Shown: positions 56,457 to 64,000 of the stretch, in pieces
Position numbering within the stretch: the first letter of the stretch is position 1
Layout: the number at the start of each line of letters is the position of its first letter
Origin: Paenibacillus sp. MBLB1832
GTDB lineage: Bacteria > Bacillota > Bacilli > Paenibacillales > NBRC-103111
Direction: 5' to 3'
NCBI RefSeq assembly: GCF_032271945.1
Contig: NZ_CP130319.1
Span: 2,127,001 to 2,191,000 of the forward strand
Length of the DNA stretch: 64,000 bases
Translations under genes and position numbers: made by a program
The notes under the pieces: generated by a model
What the model saw: the letters and a program-made list of their open reading frames with translations, nothing else
Told to the model about the DNA's origin: nothing
Databases searched by the model: none

Positions 56457-56741
56457 ATGGGTGTATTCAACGCAATGGAAACCGTGGTTGCCCAATTGTT
56501 CGAAGAGTTTCGGAAAAGCTATGAGTTGAAATGTGACTGCAAAACGTGCCAAGAGGATATGATGGCGCTCGTTCTGAATCGCATACCCCCGCGGTATACC
56601 TCTAGTGAAAAGGGACAATTGTTTGTCAAAGGTGAATATACGAACCAACAATTGCAATCCGACGTCATGCGCGAGCTTATAGCTGCTGCTGCTTTTGTTG
56701 AGAGCCACCAACATCATCGCGATGGCACAGCATCTCCTTAG
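56457..56741 (+). CDS. comFB: ComFB-domain protein
   Basis: 94-aa protein with the late-competence ComFB domain: NAMETVVAQLFEEF, the Cys trio in LKCDCKTCQEDMMALVLNRIPPRY, and a short His-rich tail. B. subtilis ComFB is 98 aa and its role is unclear. It is not next to comFA or comFC here. ATG at 56457 follows GAGGGAG at 8 bp; a TTG two codons earlier is unlikely. The stop codon lies in the loop of the terminator. Confidence 0.82.
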   Translation: MGVFNAMETVVAQLFEEFRKSYELKCDCKTCQEDMMALVLNRIPPRYTSSEKGQLFVKGEYTNQQLQSDVMRELIAAAAFVESHQHHRDGTASP

Positions 56742-56756
56742 GGAGATGCTGTTTTT
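56727..56756 (+). terminator. Terminator of comFB
   Basis: Arms CAGCATCTCC and GGAGATGCTG, loop TTAG (contains the stop codon), then TTTTTT. Confidence 0.9.
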
Positions 56757-57219
56757 TGTTTTGTTGATCTTGGCAACGAGCTTGGGAGGCTCGCCCCGCC
56801 AACTCCCCCCCCAAAGCCAGCCCCGCAGCGCTGAGCCTCCCAAAATGGGTGTCTCAGCATTCGCGTTTGCGCGTACTTGCACATTAGCGCAAAGGATGAA
56901 ACGCATCTGACGCAAATTCCCTCTCCTTTTGCATCAAATTTGCTCGAAAAATTACCAATTGCTACCGAGCCGACAATGTGTTCTCCACATTGCTCAATTT
57001 TCGACAGTTTTCCCCAATGCAGTAGGGCTTGCGGCCCATGTTTCCCCTCGGAAAAATCCTGATTTTCCCTCTTTTGAACACCTCGGAATGCAAAAAAAAT
57101 ACATAAAATAGAAATTCACGCAACGCGTAATGCAAAAAAAATTGCGCTGTTATTCCACCCTCTTCGATATAAAATAGAACTTAGAATTTCCAAATAAATG
57201 AAAATTAGGAGGGGTTCGA
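56742..57219. other. Gene-free stretch with an inverted repeat and DnaA-box-like words
   Basis: No convincing gene in 478 bp. It holds an 11-bp perfect inverted repeat (TTGGGAGGCTC 56782-56792 and GAGCCTCCCAA 56833-56843) around a C-rich 40-base loop, a TTCTCCACA word near 56981 (8 of 9 to the DnaA box TTATCCACA) and looser TTTTCCCCA-type words. The end is A+T-rich and should hold the promoter of the 55-aa ORF/sda pair. Confidence 0.5.
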
Positions 57220-57387
57220 ATGAATTCAGAGCAGTTTAATGGTATTTTTGATTCCGTACTAACCGATGTTGTGCAGCAATCCTATGGTAACACGTGCCTG
57301 CCCTCCGAGGAACAAATTCAACAGTCGATGAAACGTATGATGTCGGTTTTAGAAGAAAACAAGAAGCGGTTGATGGCAAATGAATGA
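57220..57387 (+). CDS. 55-aa small protein overlapping sda, unknown
   Basis: Short ORF starting 8 bp after AGGAGGGG. Acidic-to-neutral helical protein (IFDSVLTDVVQQSYGN, QQSMKRMMSVLEENKKRLM) without signal peptide. Its last codons overlap the start of the Sda-like ORF by 8 bp, so the two are co-translated. I do not recognise it. It may act with Sda in sporulation control, which is inference from the overlap only. Confidence 0.65.
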   Translation: MNSEQFNGIFDSVLTDVVQQSYGNTCLPSEEQIQQSMKRMMSVLEENKKRLMANE

Positions 57388-57535
57388 TCGCGACAATTTG
57401 AAGTACATTTCCAATGACACTCTCGTCGATGCTTATATAAATGCAAGCAGAATGAAATTAAGCAAGGAGTTTCTCGTATTTCTACTTGTTGAAATTCAAG
57501 CAAGGCAGCTTTCGCTTTTTGAAGACAATGGCTAA
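57380..57535 (+). CDS. sda: Sda-like sporulation kinase inhibitor
   Basis: 51-aa helical-hairpin protein resembling B. subtilis Sda, which binds sporulation kinases and blocks Spo0A phosphorylation when replication is disturbed. YISNDTLVDAYINASRMKLS (about 9-28) lines up with Sda helix 1 and turn (LSDELLIESYFKATEMNL), and KEFLVFLLVEIQARQL with helix 2. It starts inside the upstream 55-aa ORF. In B. subtilis sda is controlled by DnaA; a DnaA-box-like word lies about 400 bp upstream. Confidence 0.82.
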   Translation: MNDRDNLKYISNDTLVDAYINASRMKLSKEFLVFLLVEIQARQLSLFEDNG

Positions 57536-57652
57536 TACTAAGTTTATTTCAAGACATGAATCCTTTACAATGATACGGACAGGGAAACCTGACGTTCGAC
57601 GGTAGAGGATTTTTTTGTTGTCGTACGGCATGGTCAGAGAGGAAGAGAAGGC

Positions 57653-59452
57653 ATGGCTATTTTTCGAAAAATACTACCAACCCATTGGTTTCGGAATCAA
57701 CGGATTCGGACCAAAATTATACTCATTTATTTTCCGCTCATCTTCGTTCCATTGTTTGTGCTGGCGTTCGTTTCCAACCAAGTGTATACGAATGCGATCG
57801 TCAAGAAAACGATTAAGAACGTCTCGGACAACTCCTCCTTAATCATTACGCGCATTTCAGGCATGTTAACGAATGTGGAGAGCTGCGCGAATATGTTGAC
57901 GATCAATCTCAATAAGGTCATCGTGGAAGATCCGCAATCGTTAAGCGAGCGAGAGACAAGCTTGCAAATGTACACCCAGATTACGAATCAGCTTAGCTTC
58001 GCCTTGCTCGTCTTTCCAGATGTTCAGTCGGCAGCGTTCATCGACACGAATAATCGTATTTATGGCTCCAATCTGTTCATGGAACGAAATAAAGAGGGGA
58101 TTGTGGACAGCACGATGCTGAAACAAATCGATGCCTCCAGCGGGAACAATATTTGGTTTCCCATGCAGCGAAGGAATTATTTGACCAATGGCGAGCAGGA
58201 GACGATTATGACGCTGGGCAAGCGTATAGTGAATATTTATACGGGCCAGAAGCTCGGTATCCTCGTACTGAATATCAAAGAAAGCTCGCTGTCCGCGATA
58301 TACAGAAAGATCGGTTCGATCCAAGACGGCAGCTACTTTATTGTGGACGAAACGGGCGTTGTCACGTCATCTCAGCATGCAAAGGATGTGTTAGAGGAGG
58401 TCGCTATTCCTGAAATTAAGGCATGGGTAACGTCAAACGCACCTCGAAGCGGATCCGCTTCTTTCGAATATGAGAAAACGCTTGTCGTTAGCTCAGAACT
58501 GCCTAGCTTCGGCTGGAAGCTTATTTCCATGGCTCCACTTGCCTCTCTCACGGAAGATACGCGCAAAATCACATTGCTGATTGTTCTCTTGGGTGTCGTA
58601 TGCTTATTTTTCGCTTTGCTTGGCGCGAGCATGCTGTCACAGCTCATTGCCAAGCCCATCATGGGGCTGACGAAGTATATGAAAAGGGTAAAAGAAGGCA
58701 GCTTGGACATGGAATTTCAAGTCAACTCGGAGGATGAGATCGGTATGCTCTCTTCAGGATTCAATGCCATGATCCGGCGAATTCAAGAGCTTCTTCGGAA
58801 CATTAACTGGGAGCAAAAGAAGAAACGTGAATACGAGCTCGCGCTCATCCAAGCGCAGATAAAGCCGCATTTTCTGTATAATACGCTCGATGTGATCTAT
58901 ACCCTGTCCGAGATGGGTCGAGCTCGCGATGTGCAGCGCACAACGAAAGCGTTGGCGGACTTCTATCGCGCCGCACTAAGTAAAGGCCGTGAAACGATTT
59001 CGCTTGAGGAAGAAATTAGGAACGTCAAAGATTATCTATCGATTCAACGCATTCGGTATTCCGATGTGTTTACGTATGAGTTCGATATCCACAACGATGT
59101 GCTGCAGGGTCAAATCCCGAAGCTCACGATTCAACCGTTAGTTGAGAATGCGATTTATCATGGTCTTAAAACGAAGGGCAGCCTGGGACTTCTAACCGTA
59201 ACAGGTGAAATCGTCGATCATAAAATTAAAATCGTCGTCGCCGATGACGGCGTAGGCATGGATGCTGAACGCCTCGAAGCCATTGTGAAGAAGGCAGCTT
59301 CTTCACAAGAGGCAGTCGGCTATGGATTCAAGAACGTGAATGACCGCATCCAGCTTTATTTTGGCGAGGAGTATGGTTTGCAAATCAAGAGTGAGCAGGG
59401 GCAGGGCACGGTCGTCACGCTGTGGCTCCCTTTTCAACGGGAAGAAGGATAA
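57653..59452 (+). CDS. YesM-type sensor histidine kinase
   Basis: 599-aa membrane kinase. Membrane segments at about 20-42 and 300-322 surround a large extracytoplasmic sensor domain. HAMP (SQLIAKPIMGLTKYMKRV), phosphoacceptor QIKPHFLYNTLD (about 402-413), N-box QPLVENAIYHGL and G-box VADDGVGMD follow. GAGAAGG precedes the ATG. Its response regulator starts 3 bp after its stop, and a sugar ABC importer lies downstream, the usual arrangement for sugar-sensing pairs. Confidence 0.93.
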   Translation: MAIFRKILPTHWFRNQRIRTKIILIYFPLIFVPLFVLAFVSNQVYTNAIVKKTIKNVSDNSSLIITRISGMLTNVESCANMLTINLNKVIVEDPQSLSERETSLQMYTQITNQLSFALLVFPDVQSAAFIDTNNRIYGSNLFMERNKEGIVDSTMLKQIDASSGNNIWFPMQRRNYLTNGEQETIMTLGKRIVNIYTGQKLGILVLNIKESSLSAIYRKIGSIQDGSYFIVDETGVVTSSQHAKDVLEEVAIPEIKAWVTSNAPRSGSASFEYEKTLVVSSELPSFGWKLISMAPLASLTEDTRKITLLIVLLGVVCLFFALLGASMLSQLIAKPIMGLTKYMKRVKEGSLDMEFQVNSEDEIGMLSSGFNAMIRRIQELLRNINWEQKKKREYELALIQAQIKPHFLYNTLDVIYTLSEMGRARDVQRTTKALADFYRAALSKGRETISLEEEIRNVKDYLSIQRIRYSDVFTYEFDIHNDVLQGQIPKLTIQPLVENAIYHGLKTKGSLGLLTVTGEIVDHKIKIVVADDGVGMDAERLEAIVKKAASSQEAVGYGFKNVNDRIQLYFGEEYGLQIKSEQGQGTVVTLWLPFQREEG

Positions 59453-59455
59453 CCG

Positions 59456-61045
59456 ATGCAGAAAATTATTATTGTCGATGATGAATCGATTTTTCGTGAA
59501 TACTTGCGTACCGTCCTCGATTGGGAGGCGTATGGTTTTGATATTTGCGCGGAGGCGAAGAACGGCCTAGAAGCCTTGGAACAGGTGGAATTGCACCGGC
59601 CAGATATTGCGCTCGTCGACATCACCATGCCATTCATGGACGGTCTGGAGCTGACCGAGCAGTTGAAGGAGCGATACCCAGCAACGAGTGTGGTGCTTAT
59701 CACGGGTCATAATGAATTCGATTACGCGCGCAAAGCGTTAAAGCTCGGCGTTGAAGATTATATCCTCAAGCCCTTCTCAAAGGACGAGCTCGTGCTTACC
59801 CTGCTGAAACTGCAGAAAGAACATGAGAAAGCACGGGAAGAACGTTCGACCCTGATTGAAAATCAGCAACTGATGAAGGAGAGTTACCTCAATCATCTGT
59901 TAAGTCCGGAATATCATCAATCCTCAGAGGAAACCGCATTGCGCCTGCAGCAGCTAGGGGAGTCGTTCACCTCCTCGTTATTTGTTGTGGCGTGCATTGA
60001 GATTGACCATATGGATGTCAAATGGAATCAGGTGAGTGAAAGGCTGCTTTGGAAATATGCGGTCACTAACATTTTGAACGAAGCATTGGAGGAAACGGGG
60101 CATCATCTCATTTTCAACGGACCTGAAGGTCGGATCATTTGTCTTGTTGAGCACCTTGGGAGCAGGGAGTTGGAGGTACCAGCGTTGGACGGGTATGAAA
60201 AGCTTATTTTTCTCATTAAAAAATATTTGAAATTCACGATCACGATCGGTGTCGGTCGTAGTCAGTCGGGTTTCACAGGCATTCGGACATCGTATCTGGA
60301 AGCACTCGAAGCGTTGCAAAACAAGTTCGTCCTCGGGAACGATCGTGTGATTGCCTATGGCACGAATGCTTTGGATTCAGGCAAGGAAGCACTTTTCCCA
60401 ACAGAGATTAACGAAGAATTGCTTGTACTGCTCCGCATGCATCAAGGGGATAAAGTGGAAGAGAAGCTGGAGGAAGTTTTCCATTCGATCCGTGAACAAC
60501 GGTTGTCTTTGGAATACACCTACGTGATCTCAATGGGGTTAATTTCGGTATGTCTTTCGTATATAACGGAGATGGGACATCCGATCGCGGATTGCTTTGG
60601 CGAAGCCTTTTATCCTTACAGTGAAATCAAGCGCCTTGGTTCGATCGAGAGTACATCGGCATGGATTAAAGAGTTGTTCGGGAAAGCGATGCAGTATACC
60701 CATAAGCATAAGAAAACGCGTTCATCGAAAATCGCACAATCCGCCAAAGACTACATCGAAGCGAACTATGGCGATACCGAGCTTCAGCTTGATCAGATTG
60801 CGCAGCAAGTGTATATTAATCCGAGTTATTTACGGGCTGTGTTTAAGAAAGAGATCGGAATGACGGTGACTGACTATGTGACCCATGTTCGTATGCATAA
60901 AGCGAAGGAGCTGCTGGGCAAGGGCAACATTCGACTTTCGGATATTGCCGAGCAAATCGGCGTAAGTGATCCTAGTTATTTTAGCAAAAGCTTTAAGAAA
61001 TTTTTCGGATATTCACCTAGCGAATATGAGAATAATCGACTATAA
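59456..61045 (+). CDS. YesN-type response regulator with AraC HTH
   Basis: 529-aa regulator. Receiver domain with phospho-Asp in IALVDITMPFMDG (about 55) and K in YILKPFSKDE. A central region follows, and a C-terminal AraC double HTH (IAQQVYINPSYLRAVFKKE and IAEQIGVSDPSYFSKSFKKFFG). Likely activates the ABC importer that follows. No GTAAA-type direct repeat is seen in the 139 bp upstream of that importer. Confidence 0.93.
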   Translation: MQKIIIVDDESIFREYLRTVLDWEAYGFDICAEAKNGLEALEQVELHRPDIALVDITMPFMDGLELTEQLKERYPATSVVLITGHNEFDYARKALKLGVEDYILKPFSKDELVLTLLKLQKEHEKAREERSTLIENQQLMKESYLNHLLSPEYHQSSEETALRLQQLGESFTSSLFVVACIEIDHMDVKWNQVSERLLWKYAVTNILNEALEETGHHLIFNGPEGRIICLVEHLGSRELEVPALDGYEKLIFLIKKYLKFTITIGVGRSQSGFTGIRTSYLEALEALQNKFVLGNDRVIAYGTNALDSGKEALFPTEINEELLVLLRMHQGDKVEEKLEEVFHSIREQRLSLEYTYVISMGLISVCLSYITEMGHPIADCFGEAFYPYSEIKRLGSIESTSAWIKELFGKAMQYTHKHKKTRSSKIAQSAKDYIEANYGDTELQLDQIAQQVYINPSYLRAVFKKEIGMTVTDYVTHVRMHKAKELLGKGNIRLSDIAEQIGVSDPSYFSKSFKKFFGYSPSEYENNRL

Positions 61046-61090
61046 GATGCCTCTAAAAAACCGTTATCTCCAATGTGCGGATTTTACAAG

Positions 61091-61126
61091 AACCCCTCAG
61101 TTATTCCATTATCACTGAGGGTTTTT
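61091..61126 (+). terminator. Terminator of the second two-component operon
   Basis: Arms AACCCCTCAGT and ACTGAGGGTT, then TTTTT. Confidence 0.85.
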
Positions 61127-61184
61127 CCTTCTATACTGAGGGTGTAAAGAGGCGAAACGCACTTGAAATCAGGGAGGTCTACAC

Positions 61185-62522
61185 ATGAAAAAGATGGCAG
61201 TAACGCTCGTGAGCTTGCTCGCGGCAACCACATTAGCAGCATGCGGATCCACAAGTGAACCAAAGGAAACGAGCAGTGCAACAAAAGCACCAACGGCAGC
61301 AGCAACGACGGCACCAGCCAAGGCAGATGCCAAACCCGTCAAACTGAGAATCTATGCACAATACGCAGATGAAGATACGAAAACCCCTTACGACTACGCG
61401 GTGGCAGAACTGAAGAAGGAAATGCCGAACGTAGAGCTAGAACTGGATATTCAAGCACAAGATGATGGTCAAAAGTTGAAAACGTATGCGGCAACAGGTA
61501 ACCTGCCGGATATTTTCCAAGCAGGCTTGGACATCATTGATACGTTCAAAAAGTCCAATAACATCCTTATGTTGGATGAGTATGTAACGAAGTTTGGCTT
61601 CAAGGACAAGATGCAGCCGAGTGCCATGAATACATTAGTAACCGATGATGGCCACACGTATGCGTTCCCGTACGCGGGGAATGAAGTTGCTTTGCTGTAC
61701 TACAACAAAGATTTGTTCCAACAAAATGGCGTCAAAGTGCCGACCACGTACGATGAAATGATGGCGGCAGTGAAAGCATTTAATGCGAAAGGCATTACAC
61801 CGCTTTCCATTTTCGCCAAAGAGAAATGGCCGTGCGTAGCCCTGTATGACATGTTCGTCACACGTGCTGAGCCAGGCGGGATCAATAAGCTGGATAAAGG
61901 TACGGCAAAAGCGGAAGACGCGGCGTACAAAACAGCAGCTGAAAAAATTATTGAGCTTGTGAAAGCAGGCATGTTGCCAAAAGGTGCAACGAACTTGAAC
62001 TATGACCAAGCAGCAGCACTTTACCATGAAGGCAAAGCAGCAATGTTCATCAACGGCCAATGGGAAATTGAAGCCGCGACGAAAGCGCTAGGCGATAAAG
62101 CCGGCTACATGTACATCCCGGCGGCAGATGCAGCTGCGTATGATAAAGGCAAGACAGCATTCAGCGGCAGCGGCGGGCCTGGCGGATATGCCGTATCTGC
62201 TAATACGAAGGATAAAGAACTGGCAGCCAAAGTAGCTTCCTTCATCTCCTTGAAATACGCTGAGTACAAATTTACAAACCGCAGCAACCCAATTGTAGCC
62301 ACGAAAGTGGATAAACCCGTCGTGAAACAGTTCCCTCCAATGATGGAGCAGCTGTCCAAAGATATTCCGAAAATCACAAGCACAACGGCTTTCTCATGGG
62401 GCTTGTCCAATCCGAAATTCAAAGCAGCACTGGAAGATGCATCGCAAAACTTAATGACGGGTAACTATACCGCAGATCAGTTCGTCAAAGATTTGAATAA
62501 AGCAGCAGTGACAGCGAAATAA
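61185..62522 (+). CDS. Extracellular sugar-binding lipoprotein
   Basis: 445-aa solute-binding protein of the family-1 (MalE/UgpB-like) type. Signal peptide with lipobox LAAC (Cys about residue 20) followed by a Thr/Ala linker. GNLPDIFQAG, YAFPYAGNEVALLYYNKDLF and AMFINGQWEIEAA are typical of this family. GGGAGG lies 7 bp before the ATG. First gene of an importer operon with two permeases and no ATPase. Substrate unknown. Confidence 0.93.
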   Translation: MKKMAVTLVSLLAATTLAACGSTSEPKETSSATKAPTAAATTAPAKADAKPVKLRIYAQYADEDTKTPYDYAVAELKKEMPNVELELDIQAQDDGQKLKTYAATGNLPDIFQAGLDIIDTFKKSNNILMLDEYVTKFGFKDKMQPSAMNTLVTDDGHTYAFPYAGNEVALLYYNKDLFQQNGVKVPTTYDEMMAAVKAFNAKGITPLSIFAKEKWPCVALYDMFVTRAEPGGINKLDKGTAKAEDAAYKTAAEKIIELVKAGMLPKGATNLNYDQAAALYHEGKAAMFINGQWEIEAATKALGDKAGYMYIPAADAAAYDKGKTAFSGSGGPGGYAVSANTKDKELAAKVASFISLKYAEYKFTNRSNPIVATKVDKPVVKQFPPMMEQLSKDIPKITSTTAFSWGLSNPKFKAALEDASQNLMTGNYTADQFVKDLNKAAVTAK

Positions 62523-62538
62523 ACGTAATTCATGGCAA

Positions 62539-62580
62539 GGAGACTCACTCTGGAACGCTTGATACCAGATGAGTCTCCTA
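62539..62580 (+). other. Intercistronic hairpin between binding protein and permease
   Basis: AGGAGACTCA-TCTGG pairs with CCAGA-TGAGTCTCCT; no T-run follows. Same position and type as the hairpin at 14830-14860. Confidence 0.6.
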
Positions 62581-62601
62581 CTTTATAAGGGAAGTGATGA
62601 C

Positions 62602-63480
62602 ATGCGCAAATTCTTGGGAAATAAAGCGGCGATACTGCTTTTCACGCTGCCTGCTCTCCTTTTGTATACAGTGATCGTGTTCTATCCTATTCTTCAAACT
62701 TTCTATCGTAGTACATTCGAGTGGGACGGATTAAGCGAAGGCACGTTTATCTTTTTGGACAACTACATTCGCTTGTTTCAGGACAGTATTTTTTATACGT
62801 CGCTCTACAATGGACTTGTGTTCGCCGCGATCCTAGCATTCGTTCAAATTGGGATCGGGACCGTCCTTGCTTTTGCCGTAGCAGAAGGATTTCGAGGAAG
62901 TAAGATTCTCCGTATCTCGTATTTCATTCCTGTCGTCCTGTCCATCACAGTCGTGTGCCAGCTATGGCTAGCGATGTATAACAGTGAGTACGGTTTGATT
63001 AATAAAGTGTTCGAAGCACTTGGCATCTCCTACAGACAGGATTGGCTGACGGATAGTAAAACAGCGATTTTCGCGATTGCGTTCGTGAACGCATGGCAGT
63101 ACATGGGCTATCAGTTTGCGCTGCTCCTTGCCGCTGTCAAATCAGTCCCAGAGCAATACCTAGAAGCTGCGCGCATTGATGGGGCTTCGAAATTCAAAGC
63201 ACATCTCAAAATCACCATCCCGATGCTGGCAGAAACGTATAAATTTTGCCTCGTGCTGGCGATTACGGGCGGGTTGAATGCTTTTGCCAATATGTTCATC
63301 ATGACAGGCGGGGGTCCAGGTAACTCCACGTATACGCTCACGTATCTCATGTACCGTTCCGCTTTCCGTGTGGGCGAGTTCGGCTACGGCAGCGCGGCTG
63401 CAGCGTTCCTCGTCATAGAGTGCTTGATCGTGACTTTAGCGATTAATAAGCTCATTGCTCGTGAACGAATTACTTTTTAA
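62602..63480 (+). CDS. Sugar ABC transporter permease (MalF-type)
   Basis: 292-aa permease with about six membrane segments (AAILLFTLPALLLYTVIVFYP first). The EAA loop is LEAARIDGASKFKAHLKITIP (about 191-211). ATG at 62602 follows AAGGGAAG; an earlier in-frame start at 62569 lies in the intercistronic hairpin. Second gene of the operon; partner permease follows 16 bp later. Confidence 0.93.
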   Translation: MRKFLGNKAAILLFTLPALLLYTVIVFYPILQTFYRSTFEWDGLSEGTFIFLDNYIRLFQDSIFYTSLYNGLVFAAILAFVQIGIGTVLAFAVAEGFRGSKILRISYFIPVVLSITVVCQLWLAMYNSEYGLINKVFEALGISYRQDWLTDSKTAIFAIAFVNAWQYMGYQFALLLAAVKSVPEQYLEAARIDGASKFKAHLKITIPMLAETYKFCLVLAITGGLNAFANMFIMTGGGPGNSTYTLTYLMYRSAFRVGEFGYGSAAAAFLVIECLIVTLAINKLIARERITF

Positions 63481-63496
63481 GAGAAGGTGATGACAG

Positions 63497-64000
63497 ATGA
63501 ACGGCATCTGGAAACTACGCAATAAAAATCCGCTTCTCGGCATCCTGCTCTGGGTGTATGCGGGGTTGTCGGTGTATCCGCTCTTGTGGATGATCTTCTA
63601 TTCATTGAAAAATAATAACGAAATTTTCGTCACGAATCCGTTCGGGCTTCCAACGCATTTCCGGTTTGAGAATTATGTGGATGCTTGGTCCAAATTTAAT
63701 GTACCTGCTTATTTCACGAACAGCGTGCTCGTTGCAGTTGCTACGGTCATTGGTACGATCGTTCTCTCTGTGACTTTTTCCTATGCGGTCGCTCGGATGC
63801 AATGGCGCCTGAAGGAAACGGCACGCATTTATGTCGTGATCGGCATGTTTATCCCTGTCCAAGTTATCATGATCCCGCTGGCGATTCTCGTTCGTGATTT
63901 TCATTTAGCTAACACGTATTGGGCACTCATCGTACCTTATATCGCCTTTAATATTTCCTTCTCTAGTATGGTATTCTATGGCTTCTTCCGCAGCATTCCA
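63497..64000 (+). CDS. Sugar ABC transporter permease (MalG-type), partial
   Basis: Starts at ATG 63497 after GAGAAGG and runs off the window after 168 codons. Begins MNGIWKLRNKNPLLGILLWV; the first membrane segment is followed by SLKNNNEIFVTNPFGLP and later YFTNSVLVAVATVIGTIVLS and QVIMIPLAILV, standard for MalG-type subunits. The EAA loop lies beyond the end. An out-of-frame ATG at 63490 gives only a short peptide. Confidence 0.9.
   Translation, partial: MNGIWKLRNKNPLLGILLWVYAGLSVYPLLWMIFYSLKNNNEIFVTNPFGLPTHFRFENYVDAWSKFNVPAYFTNSVLVAVATVIGTIVLSVTFSYAVARMQWRLKETARIYVVIGMFIPVQVIMIPLAILVRDFHLANTYWALIVPYIAFNISFSSMVFYGFFRSIP

Noticed and set aside
62569..62601. Longer N-terminus for the MalF-type permease
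   Set aside because: The extra residues are encoded within the intercistronic hairpin and have no ribosome site; ATG 62602 has one.

Overview
The window looks like a chromosomal stretch of a spore-forming, soil- or plant-associated Firmicute of the Paenibacillus type. The evidence is protein content: several YesM/YesN-type two-component pairs, LplABC-type sugar ABC transporters, AraC regulators paired with phytanoyl-CoA-dioxygenase-like (PhyH) enzymes, an IDEAL-domain protein, Sda, ComFB and two collagen-like spore-surface proteins. Strong AGGAGG ribosome binding sites, TTG/GTG starts and TTGACA/TATAAT promoters agree. No rRNA, tRNA, CRISPR array, insertion sequence or prophage was seen.

Layout. 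1-5.6 kb: a CorA transporter and, on the minus strand, a translationally coupled SWIM-zinc-finger/SNF2-helicase pair. 5.8-7.9 kb: an IDEAL-domain gene behind a perfect sigma-A promoter covered by an inverted repeat, a PhyH pseudogene, an intact PhyH gene and a divergent AraC regulator. 8.7-30.1 kb: a polysaccharide-use locus. It has a 1,342-aa secreted multidomain glycosidase, an ABC importer (one binding protein and two permeases), a membrane-anchored binding-protein paralogue co-transcribed with a YesM kinase and YesN regulator, a sugar isomerase-like protein, a GH78-like enzyme, a creatininase-family protein, an amidohydrolase and a GH36 enzyme. The locus falls into five transcription units. 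Each unit starts with the same direct repeat (GTAAA-type boxes 19-20 bp apart) placed 33-34 bp before a TATGAT-like -10. This is the strongest undescribed signal in the window and suggests a single regulon run by the embedded three-component sensor.

30-42.8 kb: a DEDDh exonuclease, an MFS transporter, a second divergent AraC/PhyH pair, then a cluster of four glycosyltransferases, a methyltransferase-like gene, two related small-protein genes (one apparently frameshifted) and two collagen-like exosporium proteins. This reads as a spore-surface glycoprotein region. 42.8-47.3 kb: proline catabolism (proline dehydrogenase and P5C dehydrogenase) with a divergent sigma-54-type activator whose key motifs are degenerate and whose target promoter has no visible -24/-12 element.

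47.3-57.5 kb: a nested intergenic repeat, a frame-disrupted nuclease-like/HTH gene, an alkyltransferase-like protein coupled to a lactonase, a ClpP-like protein, a HAD phosphatase, glutamate racemase, GreA, a YdjM-type membrane protein, a GH78 alpha-L-rhamnosidase behind a 22-bp-spaced direct repeat, ComFB, and a 55-aa ORF overlapping sda. 57.6-64 kb: a second YesM/YesN pair followed by a sugar ABC importer, whose last permease runs off the end of the window.
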